NCBI RefSeq assembly: GCF_001293525.1 | Contig: NZ_BBYR01000024.1 | Coordinates: forward strand, 1-64,000 | Length of the DNA: 64,000 nucleotides | Source of the DNA: Pseudideonella sakaiensis | GTDB lineage: Bacteria > Pseudomonadota > Gammaproteobacteria > Burkholderiales > Burkholderiaceae_C | Reading direction: 5' to 3' | Part shown: positions 20,135-35,168 of the stretch, piece after piece | Numbering within the stretch: the stretch's first letter is position 1 | How the letters are laid out: the number at the start of each line of letters is the position of its first letter | The notes under the pieces: generated by a model | Told to the model about the DNA's origin: nothing | The model's database searches: none | Seen by the model: the letters and a program-made list of their open reading frames with translations, nothing else | Position numbers and translations under genes: made by a program

Positions 20135-21817
20135 ATGACCGCCGCCCCCGAACCCGTGCTGACGTCGTCGACCCTCCCGGTGGTGATCGTCGGCGCCGGG
20201 CTCGCCGGGCTGACCGTGGCGCTGCACCTGGCGCGCGAGCGCCCGGTGATCGTGCTGGCCAAGCGCAGCCGCCACGAGGGCGCCACCGCCTGGGCCCAGG
20301 GCGGCATCGTCGGCGTGCTCGGCAGCGACGACAGCATCGAGTCCCATGTGCGCGACACCCAGGAGGCCGGTGCCGGCCTGGTGGACGAGGACACCGCGCG
20401 CTTCATCGCCGAGCACAGCGCGGCCGCGATCGAGTGGCTGGTCGCGCGCGGCGTGCCCTTCTCGCCCGATCCCGAGGGCCCGCTCGGCCTGCACCTCACG
20501 CGCGAGGGCGGCCATGCGGTGCGGCGCATCGCACACGCCGCCGACGCGACCGGCAAGGCGATCCACGACGCGCTGCTCGACGAGGTGCGGCGCCACCCGC
20601 GCATCCAGCTGCGCGAGCGCTGGATGGCGGTCGACCTGGTGACCTCGCGCCACCTGAGGCGCGACGAGGCGCCGCGCTGCTATGGGCTGTACGCGCTCGA
20701 CATCGACCGCCAGCGCGTCGAGACCCTGCCCGCCAGCGCCGTGGTGCTGGCCACCGGCGGGGTCGGCAAGGTCTACCGCTACACCAGCAACCCCGACACC
20801 TCGACCGGCGACGGCATCGCGATGGCCTGGCGGGCGGGCTGTCGCGTCGGCAACATGGAGTTCATCCAGTTCCACCCGACCTGCCTCTACCACCCGCAGG
20901 AGCGCAGCTTCCTGATCACCGAGGCGCTGCGCGGCGAGGGCGCGCACCTGACGCTGCCGGGCGTGGACGGCCCCGAGGCGCGTTTCATGGCACGCCACGA
21001 CCCGCGGCTCGAGCTCGCGCCGCGCGACATCGTCGCGCGCGCGATCGACTTCGAGATGAAGAAGCACGGCCTCGACCACGTCTGGCTCGATGCCCGGCCG
21101 ATCGTGCACGAGAAGGGCGAGGCCTTCCTGCGCGAGCATTTCCCGACCATCCACGCGCGCTGCCTGTCGCTCGGCATCGACATCGCCCGCGAGCCGATCC
21201 CGGTGGTGCCGGCCGCGCACTACACCTGCGGCGGCGTCGTCACCGACCGGGCCGGCCGCAGCGACCTGCCGGGCCTGTACGCGGTCGGCGAAACCACCTA
21301 CACCGGGCTGCACGGCGCCAACCGGCTCGCGAGCAACTCGCTGCTCGAGTGCGTGGTCTTCGGCCGCACCTGCGCGGACCACATCCTGGCCGGCCCGCCG
21401 CCGGCGATGCCGGTGCTGCCGGACTGGGACGAGAGCCAGGTCGAGAACGCCGACGAGCAGGTGGTGATCTCGCACAACTGGGACGAGCTGCGGCTGCTGA
21501 TGTGGAACTACGTCGGCATCGTGCGCACCACCAAGCGGCTGGAGCGGGCACTGCACCGCATCAAGCTGCTGAAGGGCGAGATCGACGACTACTACGCGAA
21601 CTTCCGCGTCAACCGCGACCTGCTGGAACTGCGCAACCTGGTCGACTGCGCCGAGCTGATCGTGCGCTCCGCGCTGCTGCGGCAGGAAAGCCGCGGCCTG
21701 CACAGCAGCCGCGACTTCCCGCAGACGCTGCCGGTCAGCTTCCCGACCGTGCTGGTGCGCGCCGCGCGCAGCCACGGCAAGAAAGGCAAGGTCAAGGCCG
21801 TCGGCCTGAGCGGCTGA
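20135..21817 (+). CDS. nadB: L-aspartate oxidase
   Basis: A flavoprotein of 560 aa that oxidises aspartate to iminoaspartate, the first step of de novo NAD synthesis. Seen: the N-terminal FAD motif [27 protein letters not shown], the [14 protein letters not shown] segment, [10 protein letters not shown] and [15 protein letters not shown], all typical of NadB within the succinate dehydrogenase flavoprotein superfamily. ATG at 20135 is preferred over an in-frame GTG at 20105. The partners nadA and nadC are not in this window. Confidence 0.96.
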   Translation: MTAAPEPVLTSSTLPVVIVGAGLAGLTVALHLARERPVIVLAKRSRHEGATAWAQGGIVGVLGSDDSIESHVRDTQEAGAGLVDEDTARFIAEHSAAAIEWLVARGVPFSPDPEGPLGLHLTREGGHAVRRIAHAADATGKAIHDALLDEVRRHPRIQLRERWMAVDLVTSRHLRRDEAPRCYGLYALDIDRQRVETLPASAVVLATGGVGKVYRYTSNPDTSTGDGIAMAWRAGCRVGNMEFIQFHPTCLYHPQERSFLITEALRGEGAHLTLPGVDGPEARFMARHDPRLELAPRDIVARAIDFEMKKHGLDHVWLDARPIVHEKGEAFLREHFPTIHARCLSLGIDIAREPIPVVPAAHYTCGGVVTDRAGRSDLPGLYAVGETTYTGLHGANRLASNSLLECVVFGRTCADHILAGPPPAMPVLPDWDESQVENADEQVVISHNWDELRLLMWNYVGIVRTTKRLERALHRIKLLKGEIDDYYANFRVNRDLLELRNLVDCAELIVRSALLRQESRGLHSSRDFPQTLPVSFPTVLVRAARSHGKKGKVKAVGLSG

Positions 21818-21877
21818 CGCGGCGCGGCGTCGGCGCGGCGGGCTTGCCGCCGGCGCGCCGGCAGTGCGGCGCCCGCG

Positions 21878-24169
21878 TCAGCCGCCGAGGCCGGGCCAGA
21901 GGTGCCCCCAGCGCAGCCAGGCGGCGGTGAGCGCCTGCACGCTGGTGGAGAGCACGCAGTAGAGCACGAAGAGCCGGAACAGCGTGCGCAGGCCGCCGCG
22001 CCAGCGCCGCGGGCCGGTGCGCCGCGCGGGCGATGGCGGGGCGGGCAGGCTCGCGCGGCGGGTGCCGGCCGGCGACACGTCGAGCAGCGACGACGGCAGG
22101 TCGCCGGCCGCCGGGACCTGCGGGGGGCGAGGCCCGGGCGGGTCCGCGGCCAGCGCCGACGTGGACCGCAGAGGCTCCGGCGCAGCCGCGCGGCCGGACT
22201 CGGGCGCGGTCGGTGTGGCCGGAGGCGGGGCGGTCGAAGCGACGGCGCTCGCCGCTGCGGCGGGGGCGCCGGCCGCCGCGAGGGCAGGGGGCGCGACCGG
22301 GTCGACGGGTGGATCCGCGCGCGCCGGCCCGGCCGGCCGGCCCGCTGGTTCGCGCGCGACCGGGGGTGCCGGCGGGGCGGCCGAGGCAGTGTCGGCGGGC
22401 GCGGCGGGCCCGTCCCCCGCCTGCGGGCCCCCGTCCCGGACCGAGCCGGGCCCGCCGTCCTCGCGGGGGTCGTCGTCCGCGTCGGCCGCGGACGGGCCGG
22501 GCTCGTCGCTGCGATCCCCGGCCCGGCCCCGTGGCGTCGTGCCTTCCGGGGGGTCGTCGTCGATCACGTGCACCACGGGCCGCAGCGCCGACCAGGTGCG
22601 CCACAGGGTCAGCGCCGCCTCGGCGCCCAGCACGCCGGCGGCAACCGCGGCGTCGAGGTCGCGCGGGCTCAGCAGCAGGCCGTTGACCCCATCGCGCGCC
22701 AGCGTGCCGAGCGTTTCCTCGCAGCGCTGGGCCTGCAGGGCCTGCTCCGCGAGGTTCTCCTCGGGCGACATCTCGCGCCCGTCCGGGTGCCGGTAGCGCG
22801 GTGCGAAGGCCGGCGCGGCGGCGGCGTCGCCGCCGGTGCCGCGCGGGCTGCGCTCGCGCTCCGGCGGCGCCGGCGGCTCGCGCGGCGGCTGGCGCGGCGC
22901 GGGGAAGTGGCCCTCCACCGGACCGTCCTTGCGGCGCGCGGCGACGCTGTGCACGTCCTCGCCATGGCGCTCGGGGTCGTAGGTGGGGAACTGGGCCCGC
23001 GGCGGCGCAGGCTGCAGCCGGTCCTCGTCGCTGCCTGGCGCGGCGGCCGCGGCGGCACGGGCGGCGCGCCGGGCCTTCTCGGCCTGCGCGGCCTGCTCGG
23101 CCTGCAGCGCGGCATCCAGCCGCGACTGCATGTCGGCGCGGCGCGCCTCGGCGGCCGGATCGGTGCCGGGCGCCGCTGGCGGGGCTGCAGCCGCGCCGGG
23201 CCGCGCCGCGCGGCCGGACGGGCCCCCGGTGGGCAGCGCGTCCAGCAACTCCGTCTGCTCGTCGATGCGCAGCAGCGGCTCGTCCGAGGCGGCTGCCGCC
23301 GCGGCTCGGCCGGCGCCCCGCAGGCCGGCTCCGGGCTCGGCCATCGGCCGGCCGAAGGGCTTGCCGGGGCCGGCCGGCGTGAAGGCCGCGTCGGGACGGA
23401 CCGGCACGTGCGCCGCGACGAACTCGGTGGTCGAACGCAGGGGCGCTGGCGCAGGCCCGGCGGCCTCGCCGGTGGCGGGGGGCGGGGGTGTCACCGGTTC
23501 GGCGCCGCGGGGCGGGCGCAGCCGCTCGCCGACGTCCAGCTCGCCGAAGCGGCTGGCGCGGGCCGGCGCCGCGGCCCGGCCCGGCCCCGGGCCGGTCGCC
23601 GGTCCGGGCGCGGTGGGGCGGCGCGGGCGCGTCATCACCAGGCTCGGCGGTGCCCCGGCCGCGCCGGCGACGCGCTGCACGGCCTGCGAGCCGGCGAACA
23701 GCTTCAGCAGCTTGCGGCGGGTGTCCGGGTCGGCCTGCGCCAGCGCCTGGCGCAGGCGCTCGGGGGAGAGCTCGCGCACGCCGGCCGTGCCGGGCGGCTG
23801 CGCGGGCGGCTCGGTCGGGGCCGGGCCGGTGTCGGGCGCGGCCGGCGCGGGGCCCGGGCCCGGCGCCGGGCCGGCGCCAGGCCCGGAGGCGGGGAGCGGC
23901 GCACGGGCCAGGGCCGGGGCCGGGGCCGGGCCAGGGAGGGCCTCGGCCGCCGGCTCGCTGCCGCCCGCCGCCTCCCGCGACCGGTCGACCTCGGCCGAGG
24001 CCCGGCGGCCCGCGTCCGGCGCCGTGTCGGTCGCCAGGGTCCCCGCCGAGGCAGGGCGCCGTACCGGCGCGGGCGTGGCCGCGCCGGGCCCGTCGAACGC
24101 GCCCAGCTCCGCCAGCGACGGCAGCCGCTTGCGGGTGGCGGGGATGTCGTCGGGGTCTCCGATGTCCAT
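21878..24169 (-). CDS. large Ala/Pro/Gly-rich protein with C-terminal membrane segment, function unknown
   Basis: I do not recognise this 763-aa protein. Most of it is low-complexity Ala/Pro/Gly/Arg sequence, probably disordered. Four stretches look less random: the N-terminus MDIGDPDDIPATRKRLPSLA; a helical piece VRELSPERLRQALAQADPDT with following residues (about 130-180); an Ala/Glu-rich likely coiled coil near 350-375; and a possible folded core at about 456-535 (RYRHPDGREMSPEENLAEQA, then ETLGTLARDGVNGLLLSPRD). At the C-terminus, RRWRGGLRTLFRLFVLYCVL and the following ten residues form one hydrophobic segment before LRWGHLWPGLGG, suggesting a tail anchor with a cytoplasmic body. It lies downstream of glgX on the same strand, 158 bp away. 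Long frames are common by chance at this GC; the conserved-looking ends, ATG start and lack of a better frame favour a real gene. Confidence 0.65.
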   Translation of the reverse strand: MDIGDPDDIPATRKRLPSLAELGAFDGPGAATPAPVRRPASAGTLATDTAPDAGRRASAEVDRSREAAGGSEPAAEALPGPAPAPALARAPLPASGPGAGPAPGPGPAPAAPDTGPAPTEPPAQPPGTAGVRELSPERLRQALAQADPDTRRKLLKLFAGSQAVQRVAGAAGAPPSLVMTRPRRPTAPGPATGPGPGRAAAPARASRFGELDVGERLRPPRGAEPVTPPPPATGEAAGPAPAPLRSTTEFVAAHVPVRPDAAFTPAGPGKPFGRPMAEPGAGLRGAGRAAAAAASDEPLLRIDEQTELLDALPTGGPSGRAARPGAAAAPPAAPGTDPAAEARRADMQSRLDAALQAEQAAQAEKARRAARAAAAAAPGSDEDRLQPAPPRAQFPTYDPERHGEDVHSVAARRKDGPVEGHFPAPRQPPREPPAPPERERSPRGTGGDAAAAPAFAPRYRHPDGREMSPEENLAEQALQAQRCEETLGTLARDGVNGLLLSPRDLDAAVAAGVLGAEAALTLWRTWSALRPVVHVIDDDPPEGTTPRGRAGDRSDEPGPSAADADDDPREDGGPGSVRDGGPQAGDGPAAPADTASAAPPAPPVAREPAGRPAGPARADPPVDPVAPPALAAAGAPAAAASAVASTAPPPATPTAPESGRAAAPEPLRSTSALAADPPGPRPPQVPAAGDLPSSLLDVSPAGTRRASLPAPPSPARRTGPRRWRGGLRTLFRLFVLYCVLSTSVQALTAAWLRWGHLWPGLGG

Positions 24170-24327
24170 CGGGCGTTATCGGCGGCAGCGCCGCGTGTCT
24201 TGAGGCTGCTCCCAGCGCGGCCGGGCCGGGCCGGACCGTGCCGCCGGTCGCCCGGCACGGCCGGCCGGCGGACGGCCCCCGATTGTCCGCCGCCCAGCGG
24301 CCGGCGGCGCATGGCCCGGCCGCGCGT

Positions 24328-28897
<4,570 letters not shown>

Positions 28898-29093
28898 CGT
28901 GTCGTCCTTTCTCGTCGATTCTCGGGCGTCCAAAGCGTTTTGTATCACCGTCCGCGTCCCTCGCGCGCGGTGCCTGGCACGGACACTGCAATTCGTGTTC
29001 CCGTCGTCGCCCCGGGCGTGGCATGCTGCGGCTGCGGGCGCCGGGCTGGCTGCAGCGGGCCGGCCCCCGATGCATCACCCCTGGAGACACCCC

Positions 29094-30365
29094 GTGGACA
29101 AGCCCCTCGACCTGGCGCTCAGCCTGGACCTGCCGAAGCGTGCCGTGGCGCTCGTGCTGGCCGGTGGCCGCGGCAGCCGGCTGCGCAACCTGACGGACCG
29201 GCGCGCCAAGCCGGCCGTCTATTTCGGCGGCAAGTTCCGCATCATCGACTTCGCGCTGTCGAACTGCCTGAACTCCGGCATCCGCCGCATCGGCGTGATC
29301 ACCCAGTACAAGAGTCACAGCCTGCTGCAGCACCTGCAGCGCGGCTGGGCCTTCCTGAAGACGGAGATGAACGAGTTCCTCGACCTGCTGCCGGCGCAGC
29401 AGCGCACCGACGAGGAGAGCTGGTACCGCGGCACCGCCGATGCCGTCTACCAGAACCAGGACATCATCGCCAGCTACCGGGCCGACTACATCGTGGTGCT
29501 GGCCGGCGACCACATCTACAAGATGAACTACGCGCTGATGCTGGCCGACCACGTCGCCCACGGGCGCGACTGCACCGTCGGCTGCATCCCGGTGCCGCGC
29601 GCCGAGGCCTCGGCCTTCGGCGTGATGGCGGTCGGCGAGAAGGCCCTGATCACCGACTTCGTCGAGAAGCCGGCCGACCCGCCGCCGATGCCCGGCCGGC
29701 CCGACATGGCGCTGGCCAGCATGGGCATCTACGTCTTCAACGCGCGCTACCTGTACAAGGCCCTGGAGCGCGACATGGCCGACCCGGACTCCAGCCACGA
29801 CTTCGGCAAGGACATCATCCCGAAGGCGGTGCGCCAGGGCCACGCGACCGCGCATTCCTTCGACCTGAGCGCGGTCGGCGTGCGCATGAACGAGGCACCG
29901 TACTGGCGCGACGTGGGCACGATCGACGCATACTGGGACGCCAACATCGACCTCACCGCGACCGACCCGCTGCTCAACCTCTACGACACGCGCTGGCCGA
30001 TCTGGACCCACCAGGCCCAGCTGCCGCCCGCCAAGTTCGTGCACAACGCCGACGACCGGCGCGGCCTGGCGATCGAGTCGCTGGTGTCGGGCGGCTGCAT
30101 CGTGTCCGGCCAGGTCTTCCGCACGGTGCTGTTCTCCAGCGTGCGGGTGCATTCCTATGCCAATGTCCAGTGGTCGGTGGTGCTGCCCTCGGTGCAGATC
30201 GGCCGCGGCGCCCGCGTGACGCGCGCGGTGATCGACCGCGGCTGCGTGATCCCCGACGGCATGGTGATCGGCGAGGACGTCGCGGAGGACGAGCGGCGCT
30301 TCCACCGCTCGCCCAACGGCATCGTGTTGGTGACGCGCGAGATGCTGGAGCGCCTCGGTTCATGA
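29094..30365 (+). CDS. glgC: glucose-1-phosphate adenylyltransferase (ADP-glucose pyrophosphorylase)
   Basis: Makes ADP-glucose, the committed step of bacterial glycogen synthesis; 423 aa. Seen: the nucleotide loop [22 protein letters not shown], the substrate-binding [32 protein letters not shown], and a C-terminal left-handed beta-helix region. GTG at 29094 is chosen because GGAG is 7 nt upstream; an ATG at 29070 in frame has no such site. The stop overlaps the glgA ATG (ATGA). The family is allosterically controlled by glycolytic intermediates. Confidence 0.96.
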   Translation: MDKPLDLALSLDLPKRAVALVLAGGRGSRLRNLTDRRAKPAVYFGGKFRIIDFALSNCLNSGIRRIGVITQYKSHSLLQHLQRGWAFLKTEMNEFLDLLPAQQRTDEESWYRGTADAVYQNQDIIASYRADYIVVLAGDHIYKMNYALMLADHVAHGRDCTVGCIPVPRAEASAFGVMAVGEKALITDFVEKPADPPPMPGRPDMALASMGIYVFNARYLYKALERDMADPDSSHDFGKDIIPKAVRQGHATAHSFDLSAVGVRMNEAPYWRDVGTIDAYWDANIDLTATDPLLNLYDTRWPIWTHQAQLPPAKFVHNADDRRGLAIESLVSGGCIVSGQVFRTVLFSSVRVHSYANVQWSVVLPSVQIGRGARVTRAVIDRGCVIPDGMVIGEDVAEDERRFHRSPNGIVLVTREMLERLGS

Positions 30366-31855
30366 AGCTGCTGCAGGTGGCCGCGGAGATCTTTCCGCTG
30401 GTCAAGACGGGTGGGCTGGCGGATGTGATGGGGGCCTTGCCGCAGGCCCTGGCGGCCCAGGGCCACGAGGTGCGGCTGCTGCTGCCCGGGCTGCCGCCGA
30501 TCGTCGACGCGGTGCTGCACCAGAAACGGGTGCTCTCGCTCGGGCCGCTGTTCGGCGCGGCACGCGTCGAGCTGCGGCGCGGCCAGCTGCCGGGCAGCCG
30601 GCTGCCGGCCTACGTGCTCGACGCGCCCTACCTCTACGCCCGGGCGGGCAGCCCCTACCAGGCTCCGGGCGGCGCCGACTGGCCCGACAACGTGCAGCGT
30701 TTCGCGCTGCTCGGCTGGGCCGCCGCCCACCTGGCCGCCGGCGAACTCGATCCGGCCTGGCAGCCGCAGGTGCTGCACGCCCACGACTGGCATGCCGCGA
30801 TGGCCTGCGCCTACCTGGCGGCGCACGGCGCGCTGCCGGTCGCCTCGGTGTTCACCATCCACAACCTGGCCTACCAGGGGCTGTTTCCGGCCGGCGATTT
30901 CCACCTGCTCGGCCTGCCGGCGCGGATGATGAGCCCGGCCGGCCTGGAGTTCCACCACCAGCTGTCCTTCATGAAGGCCGGGCTCAAGTTCGCCGAGCGG
31001 GTGACCACTGTCAGCCCGAGCTATGCGCGCGAGATCGCCACCGCGGAGCACGGGGTCGGGCTGCACGGGGTGATCCAGGCGCGCGCGGCGACGGTGAGCG
31101 GCATCCTGAACGGCGTCGACGGCAGCGTCTGGGACCCGGCCACCGACACCGCGCTGCCGCACCGCTACAGCGCCGCCGACCTGGCCGGCAAGGTCGAGTG
31201 CAAGCGCGAGCTGCAGCACCGCATGGGGCTGGCGGCGCGTCCCGACGCGCTGCTGCTGGGCGTGGTCAGCCGGCTCAGCGCGCAGAAGGGCCTGGACCTG
31301 CTGCTCGAGGCGCTGCCGGCCTGCGTCGCGCGCGGCGTGCAGCTGGTGCTGCAGGGCAGCGGCGACCCGGCGCTCGAAGCCGCCTTCCAGGCCGCGGCGC
31401 GCGCCCACCCCGGCCAGGTCGCGGTGCGCATCGGCTACGACGAGGCGCTGGCCCACGCGCTGATCGCCGGCGCGGACGTCGTCGTCGTGCCCTCGCGCTT
31501 CGAGCCCTGCGGGCTGACCCAGCTCTACGGCCTGCGCTACGGCAGCCTGCCGCTGGTGCGCCGGGTCGGCGGGCTGGCCGACACCGTGGTCGATGCCGGC
31601 GCCGCGGCGCTCGCCGACGGCAGCGCGACCGGCTTCGTCTTCGACGCGGCCAGCGCCGCCGCGCTCGACGGGGCCGTGCAACGCGCCCAGCACCTGTTCG
31701 CCGACCGGGCCGCCTGGCAGCGCGTGATGCGCCAGGCGATGGCGCAGGACGCCTCCTGGGAGCGCGCGGCCGGCCAGTACGGCCGGCTCTACGAGGGCCT
31801 GCTGGCCGAACGGTCCGCCCGTGGCCCGGCGCCCGTGCGCGCCGTCCCCGCGTGA
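30362..31855 (+). CDS. glgA: glycogen synthase (GT5)
   Basis: Transfers glucose from ADP-glucose to growing glycogen; 497 aa. The N-terminal [13 protein letters not shown] contains Lys15 of the KxGGL motif that binds ADP-glucose. The C-terminal GT-B half has [20 protein letters not shown] and [14 protein letters not shown]. It is translationally coupled to glgC. No branching enzyme (glgB) is encoded beside it, so branching must be supplied from elsewhere in the genome. Confidence 0.96.
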   Translation: MKLLQVAAEIFPLVKTGGLADVMGALPQALAAQGHEVRLLLPGLPPIVDAVLHQKRVLSLGPLFGAARVELRRGQLPGSRLPAYVLDAPYLYARAGSPYQAPGGADWPDNVQRFALLGWAAAHLAAGELDPAWQPQVLHAHDWHAAMACAYLAAHGALPVASVFTIHNLAYQGLFPAGDFHLLGLPARMMSPAGLEFHHQLSFMKAGLKFAERVTTVSPSYAREIATAEHGVGLHGVIQARAATVSGILNGVDGSVWDPATDTALPHRYSAADLAGKVECKRELQHRMGLAARPDALLLGVVSRLSAQKGLDLLLEALPACVARGVQLVLQGSGDPALEAAFQAAARAHPGQVAVRIGYDEALAHALIAGADVVVVPSRFEPCGLTQLYGLRYGSLPLVRRVGGLADTVVDAGAAALADGSATGFVFDAASAAALDGAVQRAQHLFADRAAWQRVMRQAMAQDASWERAAGQYGRLYEGLLAERSARGPAPVRAVPA

Positions 31856-31927
31856 GGCGCTGCGTCGACGCGCCGTCCCGGCGGCCGGGGGGCGGTGGGA
31901 GGTCGCGCCCGCGCCGGGGCCCTCGGT

Positions 31928-31933
31928 AGAATC
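31928..31933 (+). promoter_or_regulatory. -10-like box for aroC
   Basis: TAGAAT followed by CCCCG, 40 nt before the aroC ATG, the same TAnAATC pattern seen at several other unit starts in the window. No clear -35. Confidence 0.35.
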
Positions 31934-31972
31934 CCCGACTCATCCTGACCGGCCCGCTGCGGCTTCGCGTCC

Positions 31973-33082
31973 ATGTCCGGCAACACCCTCGGCCACCTGT
32001 TCCGCGTCACGAACTTCGGCGAATCCCACGGCCCGGCCGTCGGCTGCGTGATCGACGGCTGCCCGCCCGGGATGCCGCTGTCGGCCGAGGACATCCAGCC
32101 CGAGCTGGACCGGCGCCGCCCCGGCACCAGCCGCCACGTGACCCAGCGCAACGAGGCCGATGCGGTGGAGATCCTGTCCGGCGTCTACGAGGGCCGCACG
32201 ACCGGCACCCCGGTGTGCCTGCTGATCCGCAACACCGACCAGCGCAGCAAGGACTACGCGAACCTGCTGGACACCTTCCGGCCCGGCCACGCGGACTACA
32301 CCTACTGGCGCAAGTACGGCCTGCGCGACCCGCGTGGCGGCGGCCGCTCGTCGGCGCGCCTGACCGCGCCGACGGTGGCGGCCGGTGCGGTGGCGCGCAA
32401 GTGGCTGCTTGGCCGGCACGGCATCCGCTTCAGCGGCCACCTGAGCCAGCTCGGGGACCTGGCCGTACCCTTCGAGTCGCTCGCGCACGTGCCGGACAAC
32501 CCCTTCTTCGCGGCGAATGCCAGCGACATCCCGCGGCTCGAGGCCTACATGGACGAGCTGCGCCGCGCCGGCGACTCCTGCGGCGCCCGCATCGAGGTGG
32601 CCGCGCACGGCGTGCCGGCCGGCTGGGGCGAGCCGCTGTTCGACAAGCTGGATGCCGACATCGCGCACGCGATGATGGGCCTGAACGCGGTCAAGGGCGT
32701 GGAGATCGGCGCGGGCTTCGCGAGCGTCGCGCAGCGCGGCAGCATGCACGGCGATGCGCTGACGCCGGCCGGCTTCGAGACCAACCACGCCGGCGGCGTG
32801 CTCGGTGGCATCTCGACCGGCCAGGACATCCGGGTCTCGCTCGCGATCAAGCCGACCAGCTCGATCCGCAGCCCGCTGCCGTCGATCGACCGCGCCGGCC
32901 AGCCGACGGTGGTCGAGACCTTCGGCCGCCACGACCCCTGCGTCGGCATCCGCGCGACGCCGATCGCCGAGGCGCTGCTGGCGCTGGTGCTGATGGACCA
33001 TGCGCTGCGCCACCGCGCGCAGTGCGGCGACGTCGAGCTGCCGGTGCCGCCGATCGCGGGGCAGGCGCCGGCCGGCGCCTGA
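31973..33082 (+). CDS. aroC: chorismate synthase
   Basis: Converts EPSP to chorismate, the last shikimate-pathway step, using reduced FMN; 369 aa. The three family signatures are visible: [18 protein letters not shown] near residue 16, [20 protein letters not shown], and [17 protein letters not shown]-like residues ([18 protein letters not shown]) near the end. The start [16 protein letters not shown] matches the family. It stands alone and is convergent with the lyase gene downstream. Confidence 0.97.
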   Translation: MSGNTLGHLFRVTNFGESHGPAVGCVIDGCPPGMPLSAEDIQPELDRRRPGTSRHVTQRNEADAVEILSGVYEGRTTGTPVCLLIRNTDQRSKDYANLLDTFRPGHADYTYWRKYGLRDPRGGGRSSARLTAPTVAAGAVARKWLLGRHGIRFSGHLSQLGDLAVPFESLAHVPDNPFFAANASDIPRLEAYMDELRRAGDSCGARIEVAAHGVPAGWGEPLFDKLDADIAHAMMGLNAVKGVEIGAGFASVAQRGSMHGDALTPAGFETNHAGGVLGGISTGQDIRVSLAIKPTSSIRSPLPSIDRAGQPTVVETFGRHDPCVGIRATPIAEALLALVLMDHALRHRAQCGDVELPVPPIAGQAPAGA

Positions 33083-33136
33083 ACCCGGCCTGCGCCGGCG
33101 CCCGAGCCCGATGACGGCACCGGCGACGGCGACGCG

Positions 33137-34042
33137 TCAGCGTGCGTGGCGCCGGTCGAAGTCCCAGACCGCCTCGAAGCCCATCAGGCGGCTGAAGTCC
33201 ATGAAGTCGTGCAGCGGCACCGGCGAGCCCAGCGAGCTGCCCGTGCGGCGCAGGTGCCCGTAGGCCTCCTGCAGCGCCTGGCCGGCGGCGAGGAAGCCGA
33301 TCGCCGGGTAGATCGCGATCGAGAAGCCCATCTCCTGCAGCACCGCCGGCGGCAGCACCGGCGTGCGGCCGGACTCGACGATGTTGACCAGCAGCGGCAG
33401 GTCGAAGCTGCGGCCGATGCGGGCCAGTTCCTCTTCCGACTCCGGCGACTCGATGAACAGCACGTCGGCGCCCGCGCGGGCATAGGCCTCGCCGCGGCGC
33501 AGCGCCTCGTCCAGGCCGTGCACGGTGCGCGCGTCGGTGCGCGCGATGACCAGGAAGTCCTCGCTGCTGCGCGCCTCCACCGCGACCCGGACCTTCTCGA
33601 CCATGTCCTCCACCGGCACCACCCGGCGGCCCGGCGTGTGGCCGCACTTCTTCGGGAACTCCTGGTCCTCGAGCTGGATGGCAGCCGCGCCGGCGCGCTC
33701 GTAGCCGCGCACCGCATGGGCCACGTTGAGCAGCCCGCCGTAGCCGGTGTCGCCATCGCAGATGACCGGCGTGGTGGCCATGCCGCAGAAGGCCTGCACC
33801 CGGTTCAGCATGTCGGCGTAGCTGGCCAGGCCGGCATCGGGCAGGCCGAGGTGGGAGGCCACCGTGCCGTAGCCCGTCATGTACAGGCTCTCGAAGCCCA
33901 TGCGGTCGGCGATGCGCAGCGACACGAGGTCGTAGATGCCGGGCGCAGCGATCAGGTGGCCCTTGCGCAGGCGTCCGCGCAGGCTGCGGGACGCGGGGGT
34001 CGGGGCGGGCGTGGCGCCATCGGCGCCAGGGGTCGGGTTCAT
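33137..34042 (-). CDS. isocitrate lyase/PEP mutase superfamily lyase
   Basis: A 301-aa TIM-barrel enzyme of the PEP mutase/isocitrate lyase superfamily. Members cut C-C bonds of 2-hydroxy di- or tricarboxylates, or C-P bonds. Seen: metal-binding DGDTGYG (Asp96, Asp98), ED at 125-126, and the flexible-loop motif KKCGH (131-135), which in this superfamily marks lyases of the methylisocitrate/dimethylmalate type rather than true PEP mutase. The substrate is unknown; oxaloacetate decarboxylase is another possibility. Its ATG overlaps the stop of the dioxygenase gene (ATGA), making it the last gene of the GntR-Bug-dioxygenase-lyase operon. Confidence 0.88.
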   Translation of the reverse strand: MNPTPGADGATPAPTPASRSLRGRLRKGHLIAAPGIYDLVSLRIADRMGFESLYMTGYGTVASHLGLPDAGLASYADMLNRVQAFCGMATTPVICDGDTGYGGLLNVAHAVRGYERAGAAAIQLEDQEFPKKCGHTPGRRVVPVEDMVEKVRVAVEARSSEDFLVIARTDARTVHGLDEALRRGEAYARAGADVLFIESPESEEELARIGRSFDLPLLVNIVESGRTPVLPPAVLQEMGFSIAIYPAIGFLAAGQALQEAYGHLRRTGSSLGSPVPLHDFMDFSRLMGFEAVWDFDRRHAR

Positions 34043-35151
34043 GCGGGGGCGTCCTCTCGGTCGGCGTAGATGCGCATCGCCAGGCCGTGCTCGGCGGCCA
34101 GGCGGTGTTCGAAGGCCTCGATCTCGGGCGTGATCTGCTGGCCGCGGAAGCCGCCGCGGACCGCGCGCGCGGCGGTGTCCTTGTAGGCCTGCGCCCAGGC
34201 ATCCGGCAGCGCCGGGGCCTCGGCCAGCGAGAGCCACAGGCGCAGCAGGTGGCGCTTGCGCTGCGGCTCGTCGAAGTCCTCGTAGTCGGTGCGCGAGTGC
34301 AGCACGGTGTGGTTGTTGACGAGCTGCACGTCGCCACGCGCCAGGTGCATCCGGAAGCAGTGGCTGGGCCGCGCGAGGATGGCGTCGAGCAGGTCCAGCG
34401 CCTCGCGCTGCGCGCTGCTCAGGCGCGGCACCTCGGGGAAGCTGGTCTGCGCCGACTGCACGTGGTTGCGGATGTGCCGGCAGGCGAAGACGCCGTCCTT
34501 GCGGCCGAACACCGACGCGGTGTAATAGGGCGGCTCCTCGGCGGCCTGCTCGCCCTGGCGGCTGAAGGTGAAGAGGCCGTAGAGCTCGCGCACCAGGTCG
34601 GGCCGCTCGGCCAGCATCGTGTTGTGCGCGGCGACCGAGCTGGCGATCAGGCTCTCGCCGCCGGCGCGCGCCGTCTGCAGGCACATCAGCCCGACCAGGT
34701 CGCTGCCGTCGGCATGGAAATCGAGCGCCGAGCGCGTGTTGTAGCCGCGACCGGCGGTGCTGCGGTAGACGCCGCCGGCGTCGCGCACGTCCGACATGAA
34801 CTGGCTGGCGCGGCCCTGCGGCCGCGGCACGCCGAGGTGCAGCCCGAGGCCCCAGAACAGCAGCCGGGACGCCTCGACCCCCCAGCGCTCGACCGGGAAG
34901 CCGCGCAGCAGCACGAAGCCGCGGCCGGACTGGGTGGCCTCGACGGCATCGGCGAGCACGCGCCGGGCGGCAGGGCCGAAGGCGAAGTCGCTGCGCGACA
35001 GCGCGAAGGGCCCGCGGCCGCTGGCCTGGGCGCGCGCGAGGCCGGCCTCGAAGTCGGCCAGGGCCTCGGGCGGCACCGCGACCGCCCAGGACGGGTCGGC
35101 CTCGATGTCGGCGCGGGTCCAGCCGCGCGGCGCGTGGACGGGGTCGATCAT
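34039..35151 (-). CDS. TauD/TfdA-family 2-oxoglutarate/Fe(II) dioxygenase
   Basis: A 370-aa non-haem iron oxygenase. The iron ligands appear to be His146 and Asp148 (FHADGSD) and His285 (TVLHSRTDYED), with the 2-oxoglutarate arginine in KRHLLRLWL (Arg304). The family hydroxylates taurine, 2,4-D and many carboxylates; the substrate here is not readable. The ATG at 35151 is chosen because AAGGAG lies about 9 nt upstream; an ATG at 35172 overlaps the stop of the binding-protein gene. It is translationally linked to the lyase downstream, suggesting an oxygenation step before C-C cleavage. Confidence 0.9.
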   Translation of the reverse strand: MIDPVHAPRGWTRADIEADPSWAVAVPPEALADFEAGLARAQASGRGPFALSRSDFAFGPAARRVLADAVEATQSGRGFVLLRGFPVERWGVEASRLLFWGLGLHLGVPRPQGRASQFMSDVRDAGGVYRSTAGRGYNTRSALDFHADGSDLVGLMCLQTARAGGESLIASSVAAHNTMLAERPDLVRELYGLFTFSRQGEQAAEEPPYYTASVFGRKDGVFACRHIRNHVQSAQTSFPEVPRLSSAQREALDLLDAILARPSHCFRMHLARGDVQLVNNHTVLHSRTDYEDFDEPQRKRHLLRLWLSLAEAPALPDAWAQAYKDTAARAVRGGFRGQQITPEIEAFEHRLAAEHGLAMRIYADREDAPA

Positions 35152-35168
35152 GGGGTGGTCTCCTTCGC

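Noticed and set aside
21849-21862. GCCGGCGCGCCGGC palindrome between nadB and the 763-aa gene
   Set aside because: Could be a hairpin between convergent genes, but GC-only and without a T-run; not enough to call.
33137-34042. Calling the lyase a phosphonopyruvate mutase or hydrolase
   Set aside because: The loop motif is KKCGH, which fits C-C lyases of the superfamily better than P-C enzymes, and no phosphonate genes are nearby.
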